DNA from: Nocardia higoensis
GTDB taxonomy: Bacteria > Actinomycetota > Actinomycetes > Mycobacteriales > Mycobacteriaceae
Length of the DNA stretch: 64,000 nucleotides
Direction: 5' to 3'
Assembly (NCBI RefSeq): GCF_015477835.1
Contig: NZ_JADLQN010000001.1
Location: 2,542,001-2,606,000 of the forward strand
In this document: piece by piece, positions 27,869-36,804 of the stretch
How positions within the stretch are numbered: position 1 is the stretch's first letter
Layout: every line of letters starts with the position of its first letter
Program-made: the position numbers and the translations under genes
The notes under the pieces: model-generated
Told to the model about the DNA's origin: nothing
Seen by the model: the letters and a program-made list of their open reading frames with translations, nothing else
The model's database searches: none

Positions 27869-28948
27869 TCAGACGTCGGTGGAGAAGCGGATACCGCCGT
27901 CGGGGATCTCGACGCCCGGCCAGACGCGCGCGCCGCGCAGGAGTTCGCAGCGGGCGCCGATGTTCGCGCCGTCGCCGATGACGCCGTCGCGGACCAGGGC
28001 GCGCGGGCCGATGCGGGCACCGAAGCCGACGATGGTGCGTTCCACCGTCGCGCCCGCCTCCACGCGGGCGCCGTCGAAGATGACCGCGCCGTCCAGCCGT
28101 GCGCCCGCGCCGATCTCGGCGCCGCGGCCGACGACGGTGCCGCCGATGAGCAGCGCACCGGGGGCGATGCCCGCGCTGGGGTGGACGAGGGATTCGCCGC
28201 GCTGGCCGGGCAGGGCCGGCGAGGGGGCGATGCCGCGGACGAGATCGGCGGAGCCACGCACGAAATCCTCCGGCGTGCCCATGTCCCGCCAGTAGGAGGT
28301 GTCGACATGCCCCTGGACGCGGGCGCCCTCGGCGAGCAACGCGGGGAAGACCTCGCGTTCGACCGAGACGGGCCTGCCGGAGGGGATCTTCTCGATGTAT
28401 TCGCGGCGGAAGACATAGCAGCCCGCGTTGATCTGATCGGTCGGCGGGTCCTGGGTCTTCTCCAGGAACGCCGTCACCCGGCCGTCGGCGTCGGTGGGCA
28501 CGCAGCCGAAGGCGCGGGGGTCGCCGACTCGGACCAGATGCAGGGTGACATCGGCGTGGGTCGAGTGGTGGGTGTCGAGCACCGCGCGCAGGTCGGTGCC
28601 ACCGAGCACGTCGCCGTTGAACACCATGACGGTGTCGGCGCGCAGCTTGGGCAGCACGTTGCGGATGGCGCCGCCGGTGCCCAACGGCTCCGTCTCGGTC
28701 ACATACTCGATCTCCAGCCCCAGGTCGGAGCCGTCGCCGAAGTGCTCTTCGAACACCTCCGCCTTGAACGAGGTGCCGAGCACGACGTGGGTGATCCCGG
28801 CCTCGGCGATACGCGCCAGCAGGTGGGTCAGGAACGGCAGTCCGGCCGTGGGCAGCATCGGTTTGGGCGCCGACAAGGTCAGCGGACGCAGCCGCGTGCC
28901 CTGACCTCCGACCAGAATCACGGCGTCGGTGCCGGAATCTCCTGCCAT
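27869..28948 (-). CDS. Mannose-1-phosphate guanylyltransferase (GDP-mannose pyrophosphorylase)
   Basis: Makes GDP-mannose from mannose-1-phosphate and GTP. The 359-residue chain, the same length as the mycobacterial enzyme Rv3264c, has the nucleotidyltransferase signature ILVGGQGTRLRPLT and SAPKPMLP, the metal site FNGDVLGG and the product-side segment EKTQDPPTDQINAGCYVF. A C-terminal left-handed beta-helix of hexapeptide repeats (about 255-350: AGIAPGALLIGGTVVGRGAEIGAG) follows. The ATG at 28948 has AGGGGA 6 nt upstream. A 252-bp gap separates it from rmlD. Confidence 0.94.
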   Translation of the reverse strand: MAGDSGTDAVILVGGQGTRLRPLTLSAPKPMLPTAGLPFLTHLLARIAEAGITHVVLGTSFKAEVFEEHFGDGSDLGLEIEYVTETEPLGTGGAIRNVLPKLRADTVMVFNGDVLGGTDLRAVLDTHHSTHADVTLHLVRVGDPRAFGCVPTDADGRVTAFLEKTQDPPTDQINAGCYVFRREYIEKIPSGRPVSVEREVFPALLAEGARVQGHVDTSYWRDMGTPEDFVRGSADLVRGIAPSPALPGQRGESLVHPSAGIAPGALLIGGTVVGRGAEIGAGARLDGAVIFDGARVEAGATVERTIVGFGARIGPRALVRDGVIGDGANIGARCELLRGARVWPGVEIPDGGIRFSTDV

Positions 28949-29200
28949 CGTTGTTCCCCTGTTCACACTGGTACTACCGATCGCGACAGCGCGCCTGGTG
29001 GCGCAGCGCAGATCGAACCGCACTTCGGGAGCGAATCGCAAGTCCGGGCCCTCCGGACCGGCCGCTCGGTGCTCGCCATCAGCGTCGACAGCGGATGCCG
29101 GAGAACCACGGGGCGCCGCGGCGGGCGAGCAGGTGCGCGCCGTCCGGAGTGCGTGACGAGCGCGGGGGCGGCGGCGATCGCAGCGGTCGCGGCAACCGCC

Positions 29201-30058
29201 TCAACCGTCGGTCAGCGCGGCATGCAGTGCCGACCGCCAGTCCCGCAGCGGGGTCAGGCCCGCCGCGCGCCAGGCGCGGTCGGACAGCACCGAGTAGGCG
29301 GGCCGGGCCGCCGGTCGGGGGTAGGCCGAGGAGTCACAGGGGCGCACCCGCTCGGGATCGGCGCCGAGTTCGGCGAACACGGCGCGGGCCAGCTCGAACC
29401 AGCTGGCCGAGCCGGCGTTGGTGGCGTGCAGAACGCGGGGGGCGGTGGGCGTGGCAGCCAGTTCGAGCAGGCCCGCGGCGAGGTCGGCGGCGTAGGTGGG
29501 GGAACCGATCTGATCCTCGACGACCTCCACCGTGGGCCGCTCGGCCTCCAGTGCGCGCATGGTGGCGACGAAGTCGCCGGAATCGCCGGTGTAGACCCAG
29601 GCGGTGCGGACCACGTGCGCGGCGGGCGCCAGGTCGAGGACGGCGCGTTCGCCCGCGAGTTTGGAACGGCCGTAGACGGTGACGGGACCGGTGTCGTCGT
29701 CGGTCTCGTAAGGGGTGTCGTGCGCGCCCGCGAAGACGTAGTCGGTGGACAGATGGATGAGGCGGGCCCCCGCGGCGGCGCAGGCGGCGGCCAGGACCGC
29801 CGCACCGGTCTCGTTGATCGCGAAGGCTGCGTCGGGGTCGGCCTCGGCGCGGTCGACGGCGGTGTAGGCGGCGCAGTTGACCACCACGTCACCGGGGGCG
29901 AGAACGGCGCGGACGGCGTCGGCGTCGGTTATGTCGAGTTGCGCGCGGGTATATCCGAGCGCGTGCGGAGCCAGACGGGTCAGCTGCCTGCCGACCTGTC
30001 CGCTCGCGCCGGTGACGACGAGTCGAGCGGAGGGAAGGCGCGGTGGTGCGACGATCAC
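29201..30058 (-). CDS. rmlD: dTDP-4-dehydrorhamnose reductase
   Basis: Last step of dTDP-L-rhamnose synthesis; the rhamnose links arabinogalactan to peptidoglycan. The 285-residue short-chain-dehydrogenase-fold enzyme has LVVTGASGQVGRQL (NADPH), NCAAYTAVDRAE, the STDYVFAG segment and the catalytic YGRSKLAGE (YxxxK). GTG start at 30058. In mycobacteria the rhamnosyltransferase wbbL lies between this gene and the guanylyltransferase; here only 252 non-coding bases do. Divergent from the LCP gene across 157 bp. Confidence 0.93.
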   Translation of the reverse strand: MIVAPPRLPSARLVVTGASGQVGRQLTRLAPHALGYTRAQLDITDADAVRAVLAPGDVVVNCAAYTAVDRAEADPDAAFAINETGAAVLAAACAAAGARLIHLSTDYVFAGAHDTPYETDDDTGPVTVYGRSKLAGERAVLDLAPAAHVVRTAWVYTGDSGDFVATMRALEAERPTVEVVEDQIGSPTYAADLAAGLLELAATPTAPRVLHATNAGSASWFELARAVFAELGADPERVRPCDSSAYPRPAARPAYSVLSDRAWRAAGLTPLRDWRSALHAALTDG

Positions 30059-30215
30059 GCGGCAAGTCTGGCACGCCGGAAAGCGCCGAGGTGCCCACGG
30101 CGACGGTAACCGTTGGATAGCCTGAGTCCGGTCGGCCCGGTGAGTTGCGCTGTGGGGTGAGGGTCGACGGTGGTGCGGGGGATTTTTCCGGGGGTGTCGC
30201 CGATTCGTCGAGAGG

Positions 30216-31778
30216 ATGCTCGGTTTGCCGCGAAGCAGGAACTCGTCGCGCAGCGTAGGCCGGCGCGACACGGAGGGGCCACGTCGGCGGGAACCGCTGC
30301 GGGCGCGGCCTTCCGGACCCGTGAACGCCCAGGCATCGCCGCGCCTGGCGCGGGTCGTGTTCGCGGTGCTCACCGCGGTGGTGCTGGTGGCGACCGGCTT
30401 CGCCTGGCGCAGCGTCGACTCCCTGGTCTCCCAGATCGAACGCATCGGCGACCTCGGTCTCGGCGGCGGCCGCGACGGCGCGGTGGACATCCTGCTCGTC
30501 GGGGTGGACAGCCGCACCGACGCGCACGGCAACCCGCTCACCGACAGCGAACGCGCCATGCTGCACGCCGGCGACGAGATCGGCACCAATACCGACACCC
30601 TTGTCCTGATCCGGGTGCCCAACGACGGCAGTTCGGCCACCGCCATCTCGCTGCCCCGCGACTCCTACGTCGACATTCCCGGGCTCGGCAAGGGCAAGAT
30701 CAATTCCGCCTACGGCATCACCAAGGAGAACGAGCGACTGGAACTGCTCGACAGCGGCGTGTCCGAGGCCGACGCCGAGAAGCGGTCCACCCAGGCCGGA
30801 CGGCAGGCGCTGATCGACACCGTCGCCGGGCTCACCGGCATCTCGGTGGACCACTACGCCGAGGTCAGCCTGCTCGGTTTCGTTCTGCTCACCGAAGCCG
30901 TCGGCGGGGTCGAGGTGTGCCTGAACGCCCCGGTGGACGACGAGTGGTCCGGGGCGCACTTCCCGGCGGGTGAGCAGCGCCTCGACGGACCGCAGGCGCT
31001 GAGCTTCGTGCGGCAGCGGCACGGCCTCGAGCGCGGCGACCTCGATCGGATCGTGCGCCAGCAGGTGTTCATGGCCCAGCTGGTCGGGCAGGTACTCAGC
31101 GCGAAGACGCTCACCGACCCGGGCCGGCTCGGCGAACTCGGTGAGGCGGTCGGCCGCACGGTGGTCCTCGACGACGACTGGGACGTGCTGGCCTTCCTGC
31201 AGCAATTGCAGGACCTGTCCGGCGGGCAGGTGCGGTTCGAGACCATCCCGGTGGCCGACCTGAACGGGATGACCAGCGACGGCGAATCCGTGGTCCGGGT
31301 CGAGCCGAAAGAGGTGAAGTCCTATGTGGCTTCGCTGGTCGGGGCCGATGCCGGTACCGACACCGGCGCCACGACCCCGCGCGTCGCGCCGTCGAGCGTG
31401 ACCGTGAACGTCTACAACGCGAGCTCGATCGGCGGGCTCGCGGGCGAGGTGTCGCAGGCGCTGGTGGGCAGAGGTTTTCGGGCCGGTGCGGTGGGGAACT
31501 ACACCGGGATGGGTGTGACCGGTTCGCGGGTGCTCGCCGCCGACAGCGATGACGCGGCGGCCGAAACGGTGGCCGAGGCGCTCGGCGGGCTGCCGATCGT
31601 GGCCGACGCGACACTGCCCGCAGGGGCGGTATCGGTGGTCTTGTCGAGCGACTACAGTGGCCCGGGCTCACAGGCGGCCGCGATGTTCGACTTCTCCGAA
31701 ACCTCGACCACCGCGACGCCCGTGCCACCCGCACCACCGATCGACGCAGGCCAGAACGGACCGAAATGCGTGAACTGA
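30216..31778 (+). CDS. LytR-CpsA-Psr (LCP) family cell-wall ligase with LytR_C domain
   Basis: Membrane-anchored phosphotransferase that attaches arabinogalactan (or teichoic-acid-like polymers) to peptidoglycan; orthologue by position of mycobacterial Rv3267. A basic cytoplasmic N-terminus, one transmembrane helix (about 43-64) and the LCP domain (about 85-330) are visible. LCP motifs are DILLVGVDSRTD, TDTLVLIRVP, SLPRDSYVDIPG, the sugar-phosphate site KINSAYG, and FVRQRHGLERGDLDRIVRQQ. The extracellular LytR_C domain follows (about 390-480, VTVNVYNASSIGGLAGEV). ATG 30216 is adjacent to GAGAGG; GTG 30321 (485 residues) is an alternative. Confidence 0.92.
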   Translation: MLGLPRSRNSSRSVGRRDTEGPRRREPLRARPSGPVNAQASPRLARVVFAVLTAVVLVATGFAWRSVDSLVSQIERIGDLGLGGGRDGAVDILLVGVDSRTDAHGNPLTDSERAMLHAGDEIGTNTDTLVLIRVPNDGSSATAISLPRDSYVDIPGLGKGKINSAYGITKENERLELLDSGVSEADAEKRSTQAGRQALIDTVAGLTGISVDHYAEVSLLGFVLLTEAVGGVEVCLNAPVDDEWSGAHFPAGEQRLDGPQALSFVRQRHGLERGDLDRIVRQQVFMAQLVGQVLSAKTLTDPGRLGELGEAVGRTVVLDDDWDVLAFLQQLQDLSGGQVRFETIPVADLNGMTSDGESVVRVEPKEVKSYVASLVGADAGTDTGATTPRVAPSSVTVNVYNASSIGGLAGEVSQALVGRGFRAGAVGNYTGMGVTGSRVLAADSDDAAAETVAEALGGLPIVADATLPAGAVSVVLSSDYSGPGSQAAAMFDFSETSTTATPVPPAPPIDAGQNGPKCVN

Positions 31779-32488
31779 CCAAGACTTCGACACTGACCGA
31801 GGCGATCCTGGACCCGATCCTGGCCCAGGACCCGGCGGCGCCGCGCATCACCTACTACGACGACGCCCTCGGCGCCCGCGTCGAACTATCCGGCGCGACC
31901 CTGGCGAACTGGGCGGCCAAAACCGCCAATCTGATTCGCGACGAGTTCGGGCTCACCATCGGCGCGCGTGTCGCGGTGCTGCTGCCCGCGCACTGGCAGA
32001 CCGCCGCCGTACTGCTCGGCTGCTGGTGGGCGGGCACGGAGGTGGTGCTGAACGCCGACCCCGATGCCGACCTCGCGCTGGTGACCCCGGATCGGATCGA
32101 CGAGGTGGGCGCCCTCGCGGAAGTGGCGGCGCTGTCGCTGGATCCGATGGGTGCGCCCGTGCGGGATCTGCCGGTCGGCGTCACCGATTTCGCGACCTCG
32201 GTGCGGGTGCACGGCGATCAGTTCATGCCGCGCGGCACCGGAGTCGCGCTGGAGGGCGACCTGGTGGCCGAGGTGTTCGACGCCGCGCGCAAGTCGGCGC
32301 TGCGCAAGGGCATCGGCGCGGGCGACCGGGTGCTGTCGAGCAGGCCGTGGGAACATGCGAGTGATCTGGTCGACGGACTGCTCGCGGTGCTGGTGGCCGG
32401 AGCCTCGCTGGTTCAGGTGGTCAACCCCGATCCGGCGGCGCAGCAGCGGCGGATCGAGACCGAGCGCATCACCGTCACGCTGGACTGA
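31766..32488 (+). CDS. TIGR03089 family protein (Rv3268-like)
   Basis: A 240-residue conserved protein of mycolic-acid bacteria, unknown in function. The sequence resembles the N-terminal half of AMP-binding (acyl-CoA synthetase-like) enzymes: ITYYDDALGARVELSGATLANWAAKTANLI, then RVAVLLPAHWQTAAVLLGCWWAGTEVVL. It lacks the ATP-binding P-loop and the C-terminal adenylation half, so it is unlikely to be an enzyme by itself. It overlaps the LCP gene by 13 bp, which implies coupled expression and a possible cell-wall link. Confidence 0.88.
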   Translation: MRELTKTSTLTEAILDPILAQDPAAPRITYYDDALGARVELSGATLANWAAKTANLIRDEFGLTIGARVAVLLPAHWQTAAVLLGCWWAGTEVVLNADPDADLALVTPDRIDEVGALAEVAALSLDPMGAPVRDLPVGVTDFATSVRVHGDQFMPRGTGVALEGDLVAEVFDAARKSALRKGIGAGDRVLSSRPWEHASDLVDGLLAVLVAGASLVQVVNPDPAAQQRRIETERITVTLD

Positions 32489-32591
32489 CCTCCTACCGGA
32501 GTAGGAGCCACCGATCCGCCCGCAGGCCGTTCCCTCCCGCCGCCAACGCCCGTACCGTGGTCTGCATCACAGGAGAGCGGGTGGTGAAGAC

Positions 32592-33899
32592 ATGGATCCG
32601 GCAGCATGGTGGCGGTGGCTCTTCGCGCAGGGCGTGCCGAGGTTCGTCCTGCGCAATCAGGCGCGGCGTGGTGACCCCTTCGCACGGCTGATCGCCGGGG
32701 ACGAGGGGATCGACGATCCCTATCCGCTGATCGAGCAGTTGCGCGGAGATCAGCCGCTGGTCCGGACGCCGCTCACCTGGGCGTCGTTCGACCACGAGAC
32801 GGTGCGGACGATCCTGCGCGACAGCCGCTTCGGCGTGCAGTCGCCGCAGCACTTCGTGCCGTTCGAGGCGGTCAGGTCGCTGATGCCGACCACCCCGCTG
32901 CCGCCGAGCCCGGTCGAGCCGCCGTCCATGCTGGTGATCGACCCGCCGGAGCACACCGCCATGCGCAAACCGGTGGCCGCGGCGTTCACTCCGCGCGCCA
33001 TCGGCAGGCTGCGCGACCGGGTCGCCGGGGTCACCGCCGAACTGCTCGACGGGCTGCCCTCGGACGGATCGGCCGATCTGGTGGCCGCCTACTCCGCGCA
33101 GGTGCCGATCGCGATCATCTCCGAGATGCTCGGTTTCCCCGACGCCGACCGCGAGATGTTCCTCGACTGGGGCGATGTGATGTCGCCGCTGCTGGACCTG
33201 GGCATCTCCTGGCGGGTGCAGCGGCGCGCGAACCGGGCGATGCACCTGATGAACGACTACCTCGACGACCACATCGCGGCCCTGCGCCGCGAACCCGGCG
33301 AGGACATCCTCAGCGCGCTGGTCAGCGCGGGCGATCTGGACCACGACGCGCTCAAGGCGACGGCCAGTCTGCTCATGGGCGCGGGATTCGAGACCACCGT
33401 CAATCTGATCAGCAACGGCGTGGTGCAACTGCTGGCCCATCCCGATCAGCTGGCCCGGTTGCGCGAGGAGCCCGATCTGTGGCCCAACGCGGTCGAGGAG
33501 ATCCTGCGCTTCGACCCACCGGTGCAGGTGACCGGGCGGGTGGCGCTCACCGAACTGGAGCTGGCGGGGGTGCCGTTCCGGCCCGGTCAGGCGGTCACGG
33601 TGTCGCTGGCAGGCGCGAACCGCGACCCGAAGGTGTTCGCCGACCCGCAGCGCTTCGATATCGCCCGCGCCAACGCCAAGGACCACCTGTCGTTCAGCAG
33701 CGGCATCCACGTCTGTCTGGGCGCGAGCCTGGCCAGGATGGAAGGCGTCTACGCGCTGCGGGCACTGTTCGAACGCTTCCCCGGCCTGAGCCTGGCCGCG
33801 ACGCCGCGCAGGCGGGAACTGTTCACCCTGCACGGGTATCAGCGGCTGCCCGTGCGGCTGGGCACCCGCACGCCCGCCGGGCAGACCTCGCTCGCCTGA
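32592..33899 (+). CDS. Cytochrome P450 (CYP140-like)
   Basis: A 435-residue soluble haem monooxygenase. The I-helix is MGAGFETT (near 260, with acid-Thr pair ETT), the K-helix ExxR is EEILRFDP, and the haem loop FSSGIHVCLGASLARMEG has Cys375 as axial ligand. The N-terminus (DPAAWWRWLFAQGVPRFVLRNQARRGD) resembles mycobacterial CYP140, a tentative match. No ferredoxin or reductase adjoins it. It converges with an esterase gene only 4 bp away. Substrate unknown; lipophilic compounds are plausible for the subfamily. Confidence 0.9.
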   Translation: MDPAAWWRWLFAQGVPRFVLRNQARRGDPFARLIAGDEGIDDPYPLIEQLRGDQPLVRTPLTWASFDHETVRTILRDSRFGVQSPQHFVPFEAVRSLMPTTPLPPSPVEPPSMLVIDPPEHTAMRKPVAAAFTPRAIGRLRDRVAGVTAELLDGLPSDGSADLVAAYSAQVPIAIISEMLGFPDADREMFLDWGDVMSPLLDLGISWRVQRRANRAMHLMNDYLDDHIAALRREPGEDILSALVSAGDLDHDALKATASLLMGAGFETTVNLISNGVVQLLAHPDQLARLREEPDLWPNAVEEILRFDPPVQVTGRVALTELELAGVPFRPGQAVTVSLAGANRDPKVFADPQRFDIARANAKDHLSFSSGIHVCLGASLARMEGVYALRALFERFPGLSLAATPRRRELFTLHGYQRLPVRLGTRTPAGQTSLA

Positions 33900-33903
33900 G
33901 CGG

Positions 33904-35481
33904 TCAGCGGAAGCCGACGGCCTGATCGCCCCACGCGCTGTGCAGCGCGTGGTCGGGATCTGCGACCACGCGGTCGATGGCGTCGACCAGCAGAGTGTGG
34001 CGGGTGTCGGATCGATACGGCGCCCAGTGCTTGGAGCCGTCCAACGCCGCGGGCACCCCGTGCTCGGCGAAGGCCAGCCAGCGGCGCATCATCCGCCCCG
34101 ACACCTCGACCGCCTGTTTGCGCCCGCCCAGCCAGAACGTCGGATCCCGGTTGAATGTGCCGAAATTGCCGAACACATAGGGCAGTTCGGTGGCGTGCCC
34201 GGCGCCGACCCGGGCCGCCCGCAACATCGGGGTGGCGTGGTCGAAGCGGTAGACCCAGGTCATCGAGTGGGCGGAGTGGCCGTCGGCGACCCAGCGGGCG
34301 GGCAGCCGGAAGGCGGCGTCGGTGGAGATGGCCATGGCGCCGCGCGGGGTGGTGAGATCCGGGTAGGCCGAGGCGATCTCGGCGAGCCGCTCGGGTGAGA
34401 GGTCGGGATGGCTCCGGGCCACATCGCGCAGCATGATGTTCACCGCTTCCGGAGTGACCGGCATGATCGGCGAACGGAACACCTTGAACAGCGACGCCTC
34501 GTCCTTGTTGCTGCCGACGATCAACGGCACCCGATGGGATCGGCCACGCTGGAAGCGGTTGATCGGATAGTCGGGCAGCAGGTCCCCATCGACCACCGGC
34601 GCGGCCGCCAGCCGGCCCGGCTCCTTGGTGGGCACCTCGTCGAACAGGGTGCCCGCGGCCTGGACCAGCCGCTGCATCGGCAACTCCGTCAGGTCCGCGA
34701 CGCGGTGCGGCGACAGGTCGAGGAGTTCGGCGAAGCGCTTGGCCACCGATTCCCCGCGCTGTCGGCCGAATACCGTGGTCGCGGGCGGGCTCTGCGCGAT
34801 GGCCTTGTGGAACAGGCCCTCGGCCGCCGGGGCGGTGAGCAACGCCGTCACGCAGCCCGCGCCCGAGGATTCGCCGAACAGCGTCACATTGCCGGGGTCG
34901 CCGCCGAACGCGGCGATGTTCTCGCGCACCCATTCCAGCGCCGCGATCTGATCGCGCAGGCCGAGGTTGGCGGTGAAGTCCGCCGACAGCGAGGTCAGGT
35001 CGAGGAAGCCGAGCACGCCGACGCGGTAGTTCACCGTGACGACGACCACCCCGCCGTGCTCGGCGAGTGCGCGTCCGTCGTAGATGGGCTGGGCCGCGGT
35101 GCCCAGGCAGTAGGCGCCGCCGTGCAGCCACACCATGACCGGGCGCGGCGCCCCGGATTCGCTCGGCGCGGCGGGCGCCCAGACATTCAGCCACAGGCAG
35201 TCCTCCCCCATCCGCAGCGCGGAATCGACCGGCACCATCGGGCCGAGGGATTGCGGGGAGACCTCGCCCACGGTCAGGCAGTCGCGGACGCCGTCCCAGG
35301 ATCGTGGCGGGCGCGGCGGGCGCAGGCGGTGGGAACCGGTGACCGGGGCGCCGTAGGGGATGCCGCGCCACACCGCGACGGACCCGGCCGTGGCCCCCCG
35401 GACGCGGCCGCTTCGCGTGTGCGCGATCGGCCCGGAGTCCTCGAAGTGGATGCCCGCGTCGGTGTCGTGTCGTGTCGTCAT
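33904..35481 (-). CDS. Carboxylesterase type B family protein
   Basis: An alpha/beta-hydrolase ester hydrolase of 525 residues. Motifs of the type B family are MGEDCLWLNVWAP, oxyanion HGGAY, and nucleophile Ser205 in FGESSGAG; further acid and histidine residues (GSNKDEASLF; GAGHATELPYVFG) fit the triad. No signal peptide, so probably cytosolic. The ATG at 35481 is preferred to the longer frame because AGGAGG lies 6 nt upstream. Substrate unknown. Same-strand neighbours are small redox proteins; it is likely monocistronic. Confidence 0.92.
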   Translation of the reverse strand: MTTRHDTDAGIHFEDSGPIAHTRSGRVRGATAGSVAVWRGIPYGAPVTGSHRLRPPRPPRSWDGVRDCLTVGEVSPQSLGPMVPVDSALRMGEDCLWLNVWAPAAPSESGAPRPVMVWLHGGAYCLGTAAQPIYDGRALAEHGGVVVVTVNYRVGVLGFLDLTSLSADFTANLGLRDQIAALEWVRENIAAFGGDPGNVTLFGESSGAGCVTALLTAPAAEGLFHKAIAQSPPATTVFGRQRGESVAKRFAELLDLSPHRVADLTELPMQRLVQAAGTLFDEVPTKEPGRLAAAPVVDGDLLPDYPINRFQRGRSHRVPLIVGSNKDEASLFKVFRSPIMPVTPEAVNIMLRDVARSHPDLSPERLAEIASAYPDLTTPRGAMAISTDAAFRLPARWVADGHSAHSMTWVYRFDHATPMLRAARVGAGHATELPYVFGNFGTFNRDPTFWLGGRKQAVEVSGRMMRRWLAFAEHGVPAALDGSKHWAPYRSDTRHTLLVDAIDRVVADPDHALHSAWGDQAVGFR

Positions 35482-35684
35482 CGCGCACCTCCTGATGTCC
35501 TGCGGCGGCGGCCCGCAGCAGCGACGACGAATGCGCCGCGACCTCGGCGGCGTCGGTGCGCCACATCCGCGGGGCCCGCACCTGGTGATCTCTTTCGAGG
35601 GTACGTCCGCGAACGACTGTCCGGTCTCGGATCGCCGACGCGAGCCGGGCATTCGCGGCGCTACCCGCGGCGCGCACCGCCCGC

Positions 35685-35690
35685 TAACCT
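35685..35690 (+). promoter_or_regulatory. -10 element for leaderless FmdB-like gene
   Basis: TAACCT, 6 nt before GTG 35697, with no ribosome-binding site. Confidence 0.5.
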
Positions 35691-35696
35691 GGGCCT

Positions 35697-35924
35697 GTGC
35701 CGAACTACAGCTTCCGGTGTCGCCAGTGCGGCGACACGTTCGAGGAAAACCGTCCGATGGCGCGTTCCGGCGAGCCCGCGACCTGCCCGGCCGGGCACGA
35801 GGACACGGTCAAACTGTTGACCACCTTCGCCACGGTCGGCCGTTCCGGCGGTGCGCCCGCCGCGACCCCCGCGCCCGCCGCCCCGGCCGGCGGGGGTTGC
35901 TGCGGCGGCGGCTGCTGCGGCTAG
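35697..35924 (+). CDS. FmdB-family zinc-ribbon regulatory-like protein
   Basis: A 75-residue protein with an N-terminal single zinc ribbon: YSFRCRQCG (Cys8, 11) and TCPAGHE as the second half, the FmdB/CxxC_CxxC_SSSS signature. The tail is low-complexity Ala/Pro then GGGCCGGGCCG, which adds four cysteines. These small proteins are common beside 5-formyltetrahydrofolate cyclo-ligase and mechanosensitive channel genes in actinobacteria; neither is here. Function unknown. Confidence 0.88.
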   Translation: MPNYSFRCRQCGDTFEENRPMARSGEPATCPAGHEDTVKLLTTFATVGRSGGAPAATPAPAAPAGGGCCGGGCCG

Positions 35925-35973
35925 CGCCTCGGTAACTCTCCCGCTCACGCACGCCCGGAGTCCGTCGGCGGCG

Positions 35974-36249
35974 TCAGTGCTTGCGGTCGGAGTGCCCGAG
36001 GTCGCGATCCGGCGCCACCCGATCACGCACCCGCTGCTTGAGGACAGTGATGTCGGGGAAACCGCCGTCTGCTCGGCGTTCCCACACCTGCTCGTCGTCG
36101 ACGGTGATCCGGAACACCCCGCCGGAGCCGGGGACGAGCGCGACCTCACCGAGTTCGGTGCCGAACGTGCTCAGCAGTTCCTGTGCCATCCAGCCCGCCC
36201 GCAACAACCAGCGGCACTGGGTGCAGTACTCGATCGCGACCCGCTTCAT
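35974..36249 (-). CDS. SelT/SelW/SelH-family (Rdx) selenoprotein-like protein, Cys form
   Basis: A 91-residue thioredoxin-like redox protein. The active motif is EYCTQCRW (Cys9-x2-Cys12); in eukaryotic SelW the second or first position is selenocysteine, here both are cysteine with ordinary codons. It continues RAGWMAQELLSTF and ends with the family segment GGFPDITVLKQRVRDRV. A TAGCGT hexamer lies 8 nt before the ATG (leaderless type). Role: probable thiol redox protein, partner unknown. Confidence 0.87.
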   Translation of the reverse strand: MKRVAIEYCTQCRWLLRAGWMAQELLSTFGTELGEVALVPGSGGVFRITVDDEQVWERRADGGFPDITVLKQRVRDRVAPDRDLGHSDRKH

Positions 36250-36284
36250 GGGTGAGAACGCTACCGCCGCGCCGAGCACATCGC

Positions 36285-36671
36285 TCAGCCGTCGATATCG
36301 CCGTCGAGGTAACGCCACTGCCCGTCCTCGCGGGTGAACCGGCTCACCTCGTGCAGCACCCCACGCCCGGCGGGCGTGCGATAGTGCGCGACGAACTCGA
36401 CCACCCCGGTGTCGTCGAACAGGCCGCCGCGCTCGGTGCGCACGATCTCCAGGAACTGCCAGCGGGTGTCGTCCAGATCCAGCCGCGCGGGCCGGGTGCT
36501 CGAATGCCACGTGCGCAGCAGGTAGCCGGCGTCGCCCTCGGCGAACGCGGTGTAGCGCGAGCGCATCAGCGCTTCGGCCGTCGCCGCGGGGCGGTCACCG
36601 GCCAGCAACGGCCCGCAGCACAGGGCGTAGTCCTGGCCGCGACGGCAGGGGCAGCTCCGCGATGCGCTCAT
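36285..36671 (-). CDS. YchJ-family (UPF0225) SEC-C domain protein
   Basis: A 128-residue protein: N-terminal SEC-C zinc motif (CPCRRGQDYALCC, Cys8, 10, 18, 19) followed by an NTF2-like domain (about 30-128, ALMRSRYTAFAEGD, LRTWHSSTRP, VEFVAHYRTPAG, SRFTREDGQWRYLDG). SEC-C motifs bind zinc and often contact ribosomes or SecA; the cellular role of YchJ proteins is unclear. ATG 36671 is chosen as the SEC-C motif follows at once. Neighbour SelW-like gene starts 35 bp downstream on the same strand. Confidence 0.9.
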   Translation of the reverse strand: MSASRSCPCRRGQDYALCCGPLLAGDRPAATAEALMRSRYTAFAEGDAGYLLRTWHSSTRPARLDLDDTRWQFLEIVRTERGGLFDDTGVVEFVAHYRTPAGRGVLHEVSRFTREDGQWRYLDGDIDG

Positions 36672-36804
36672 GAACCCATTCTCGCCGGTGTCCCCTCTGC
36701 TGACCATCCGGTCGGAGACGGCTCCACCGGGAGAAACTGATCCGCGGGCCGCGCGGCCGCCGATCGCCGATCGCCGAGCGCGATGGCCCGTGCGGACGCG
36801 GCGG

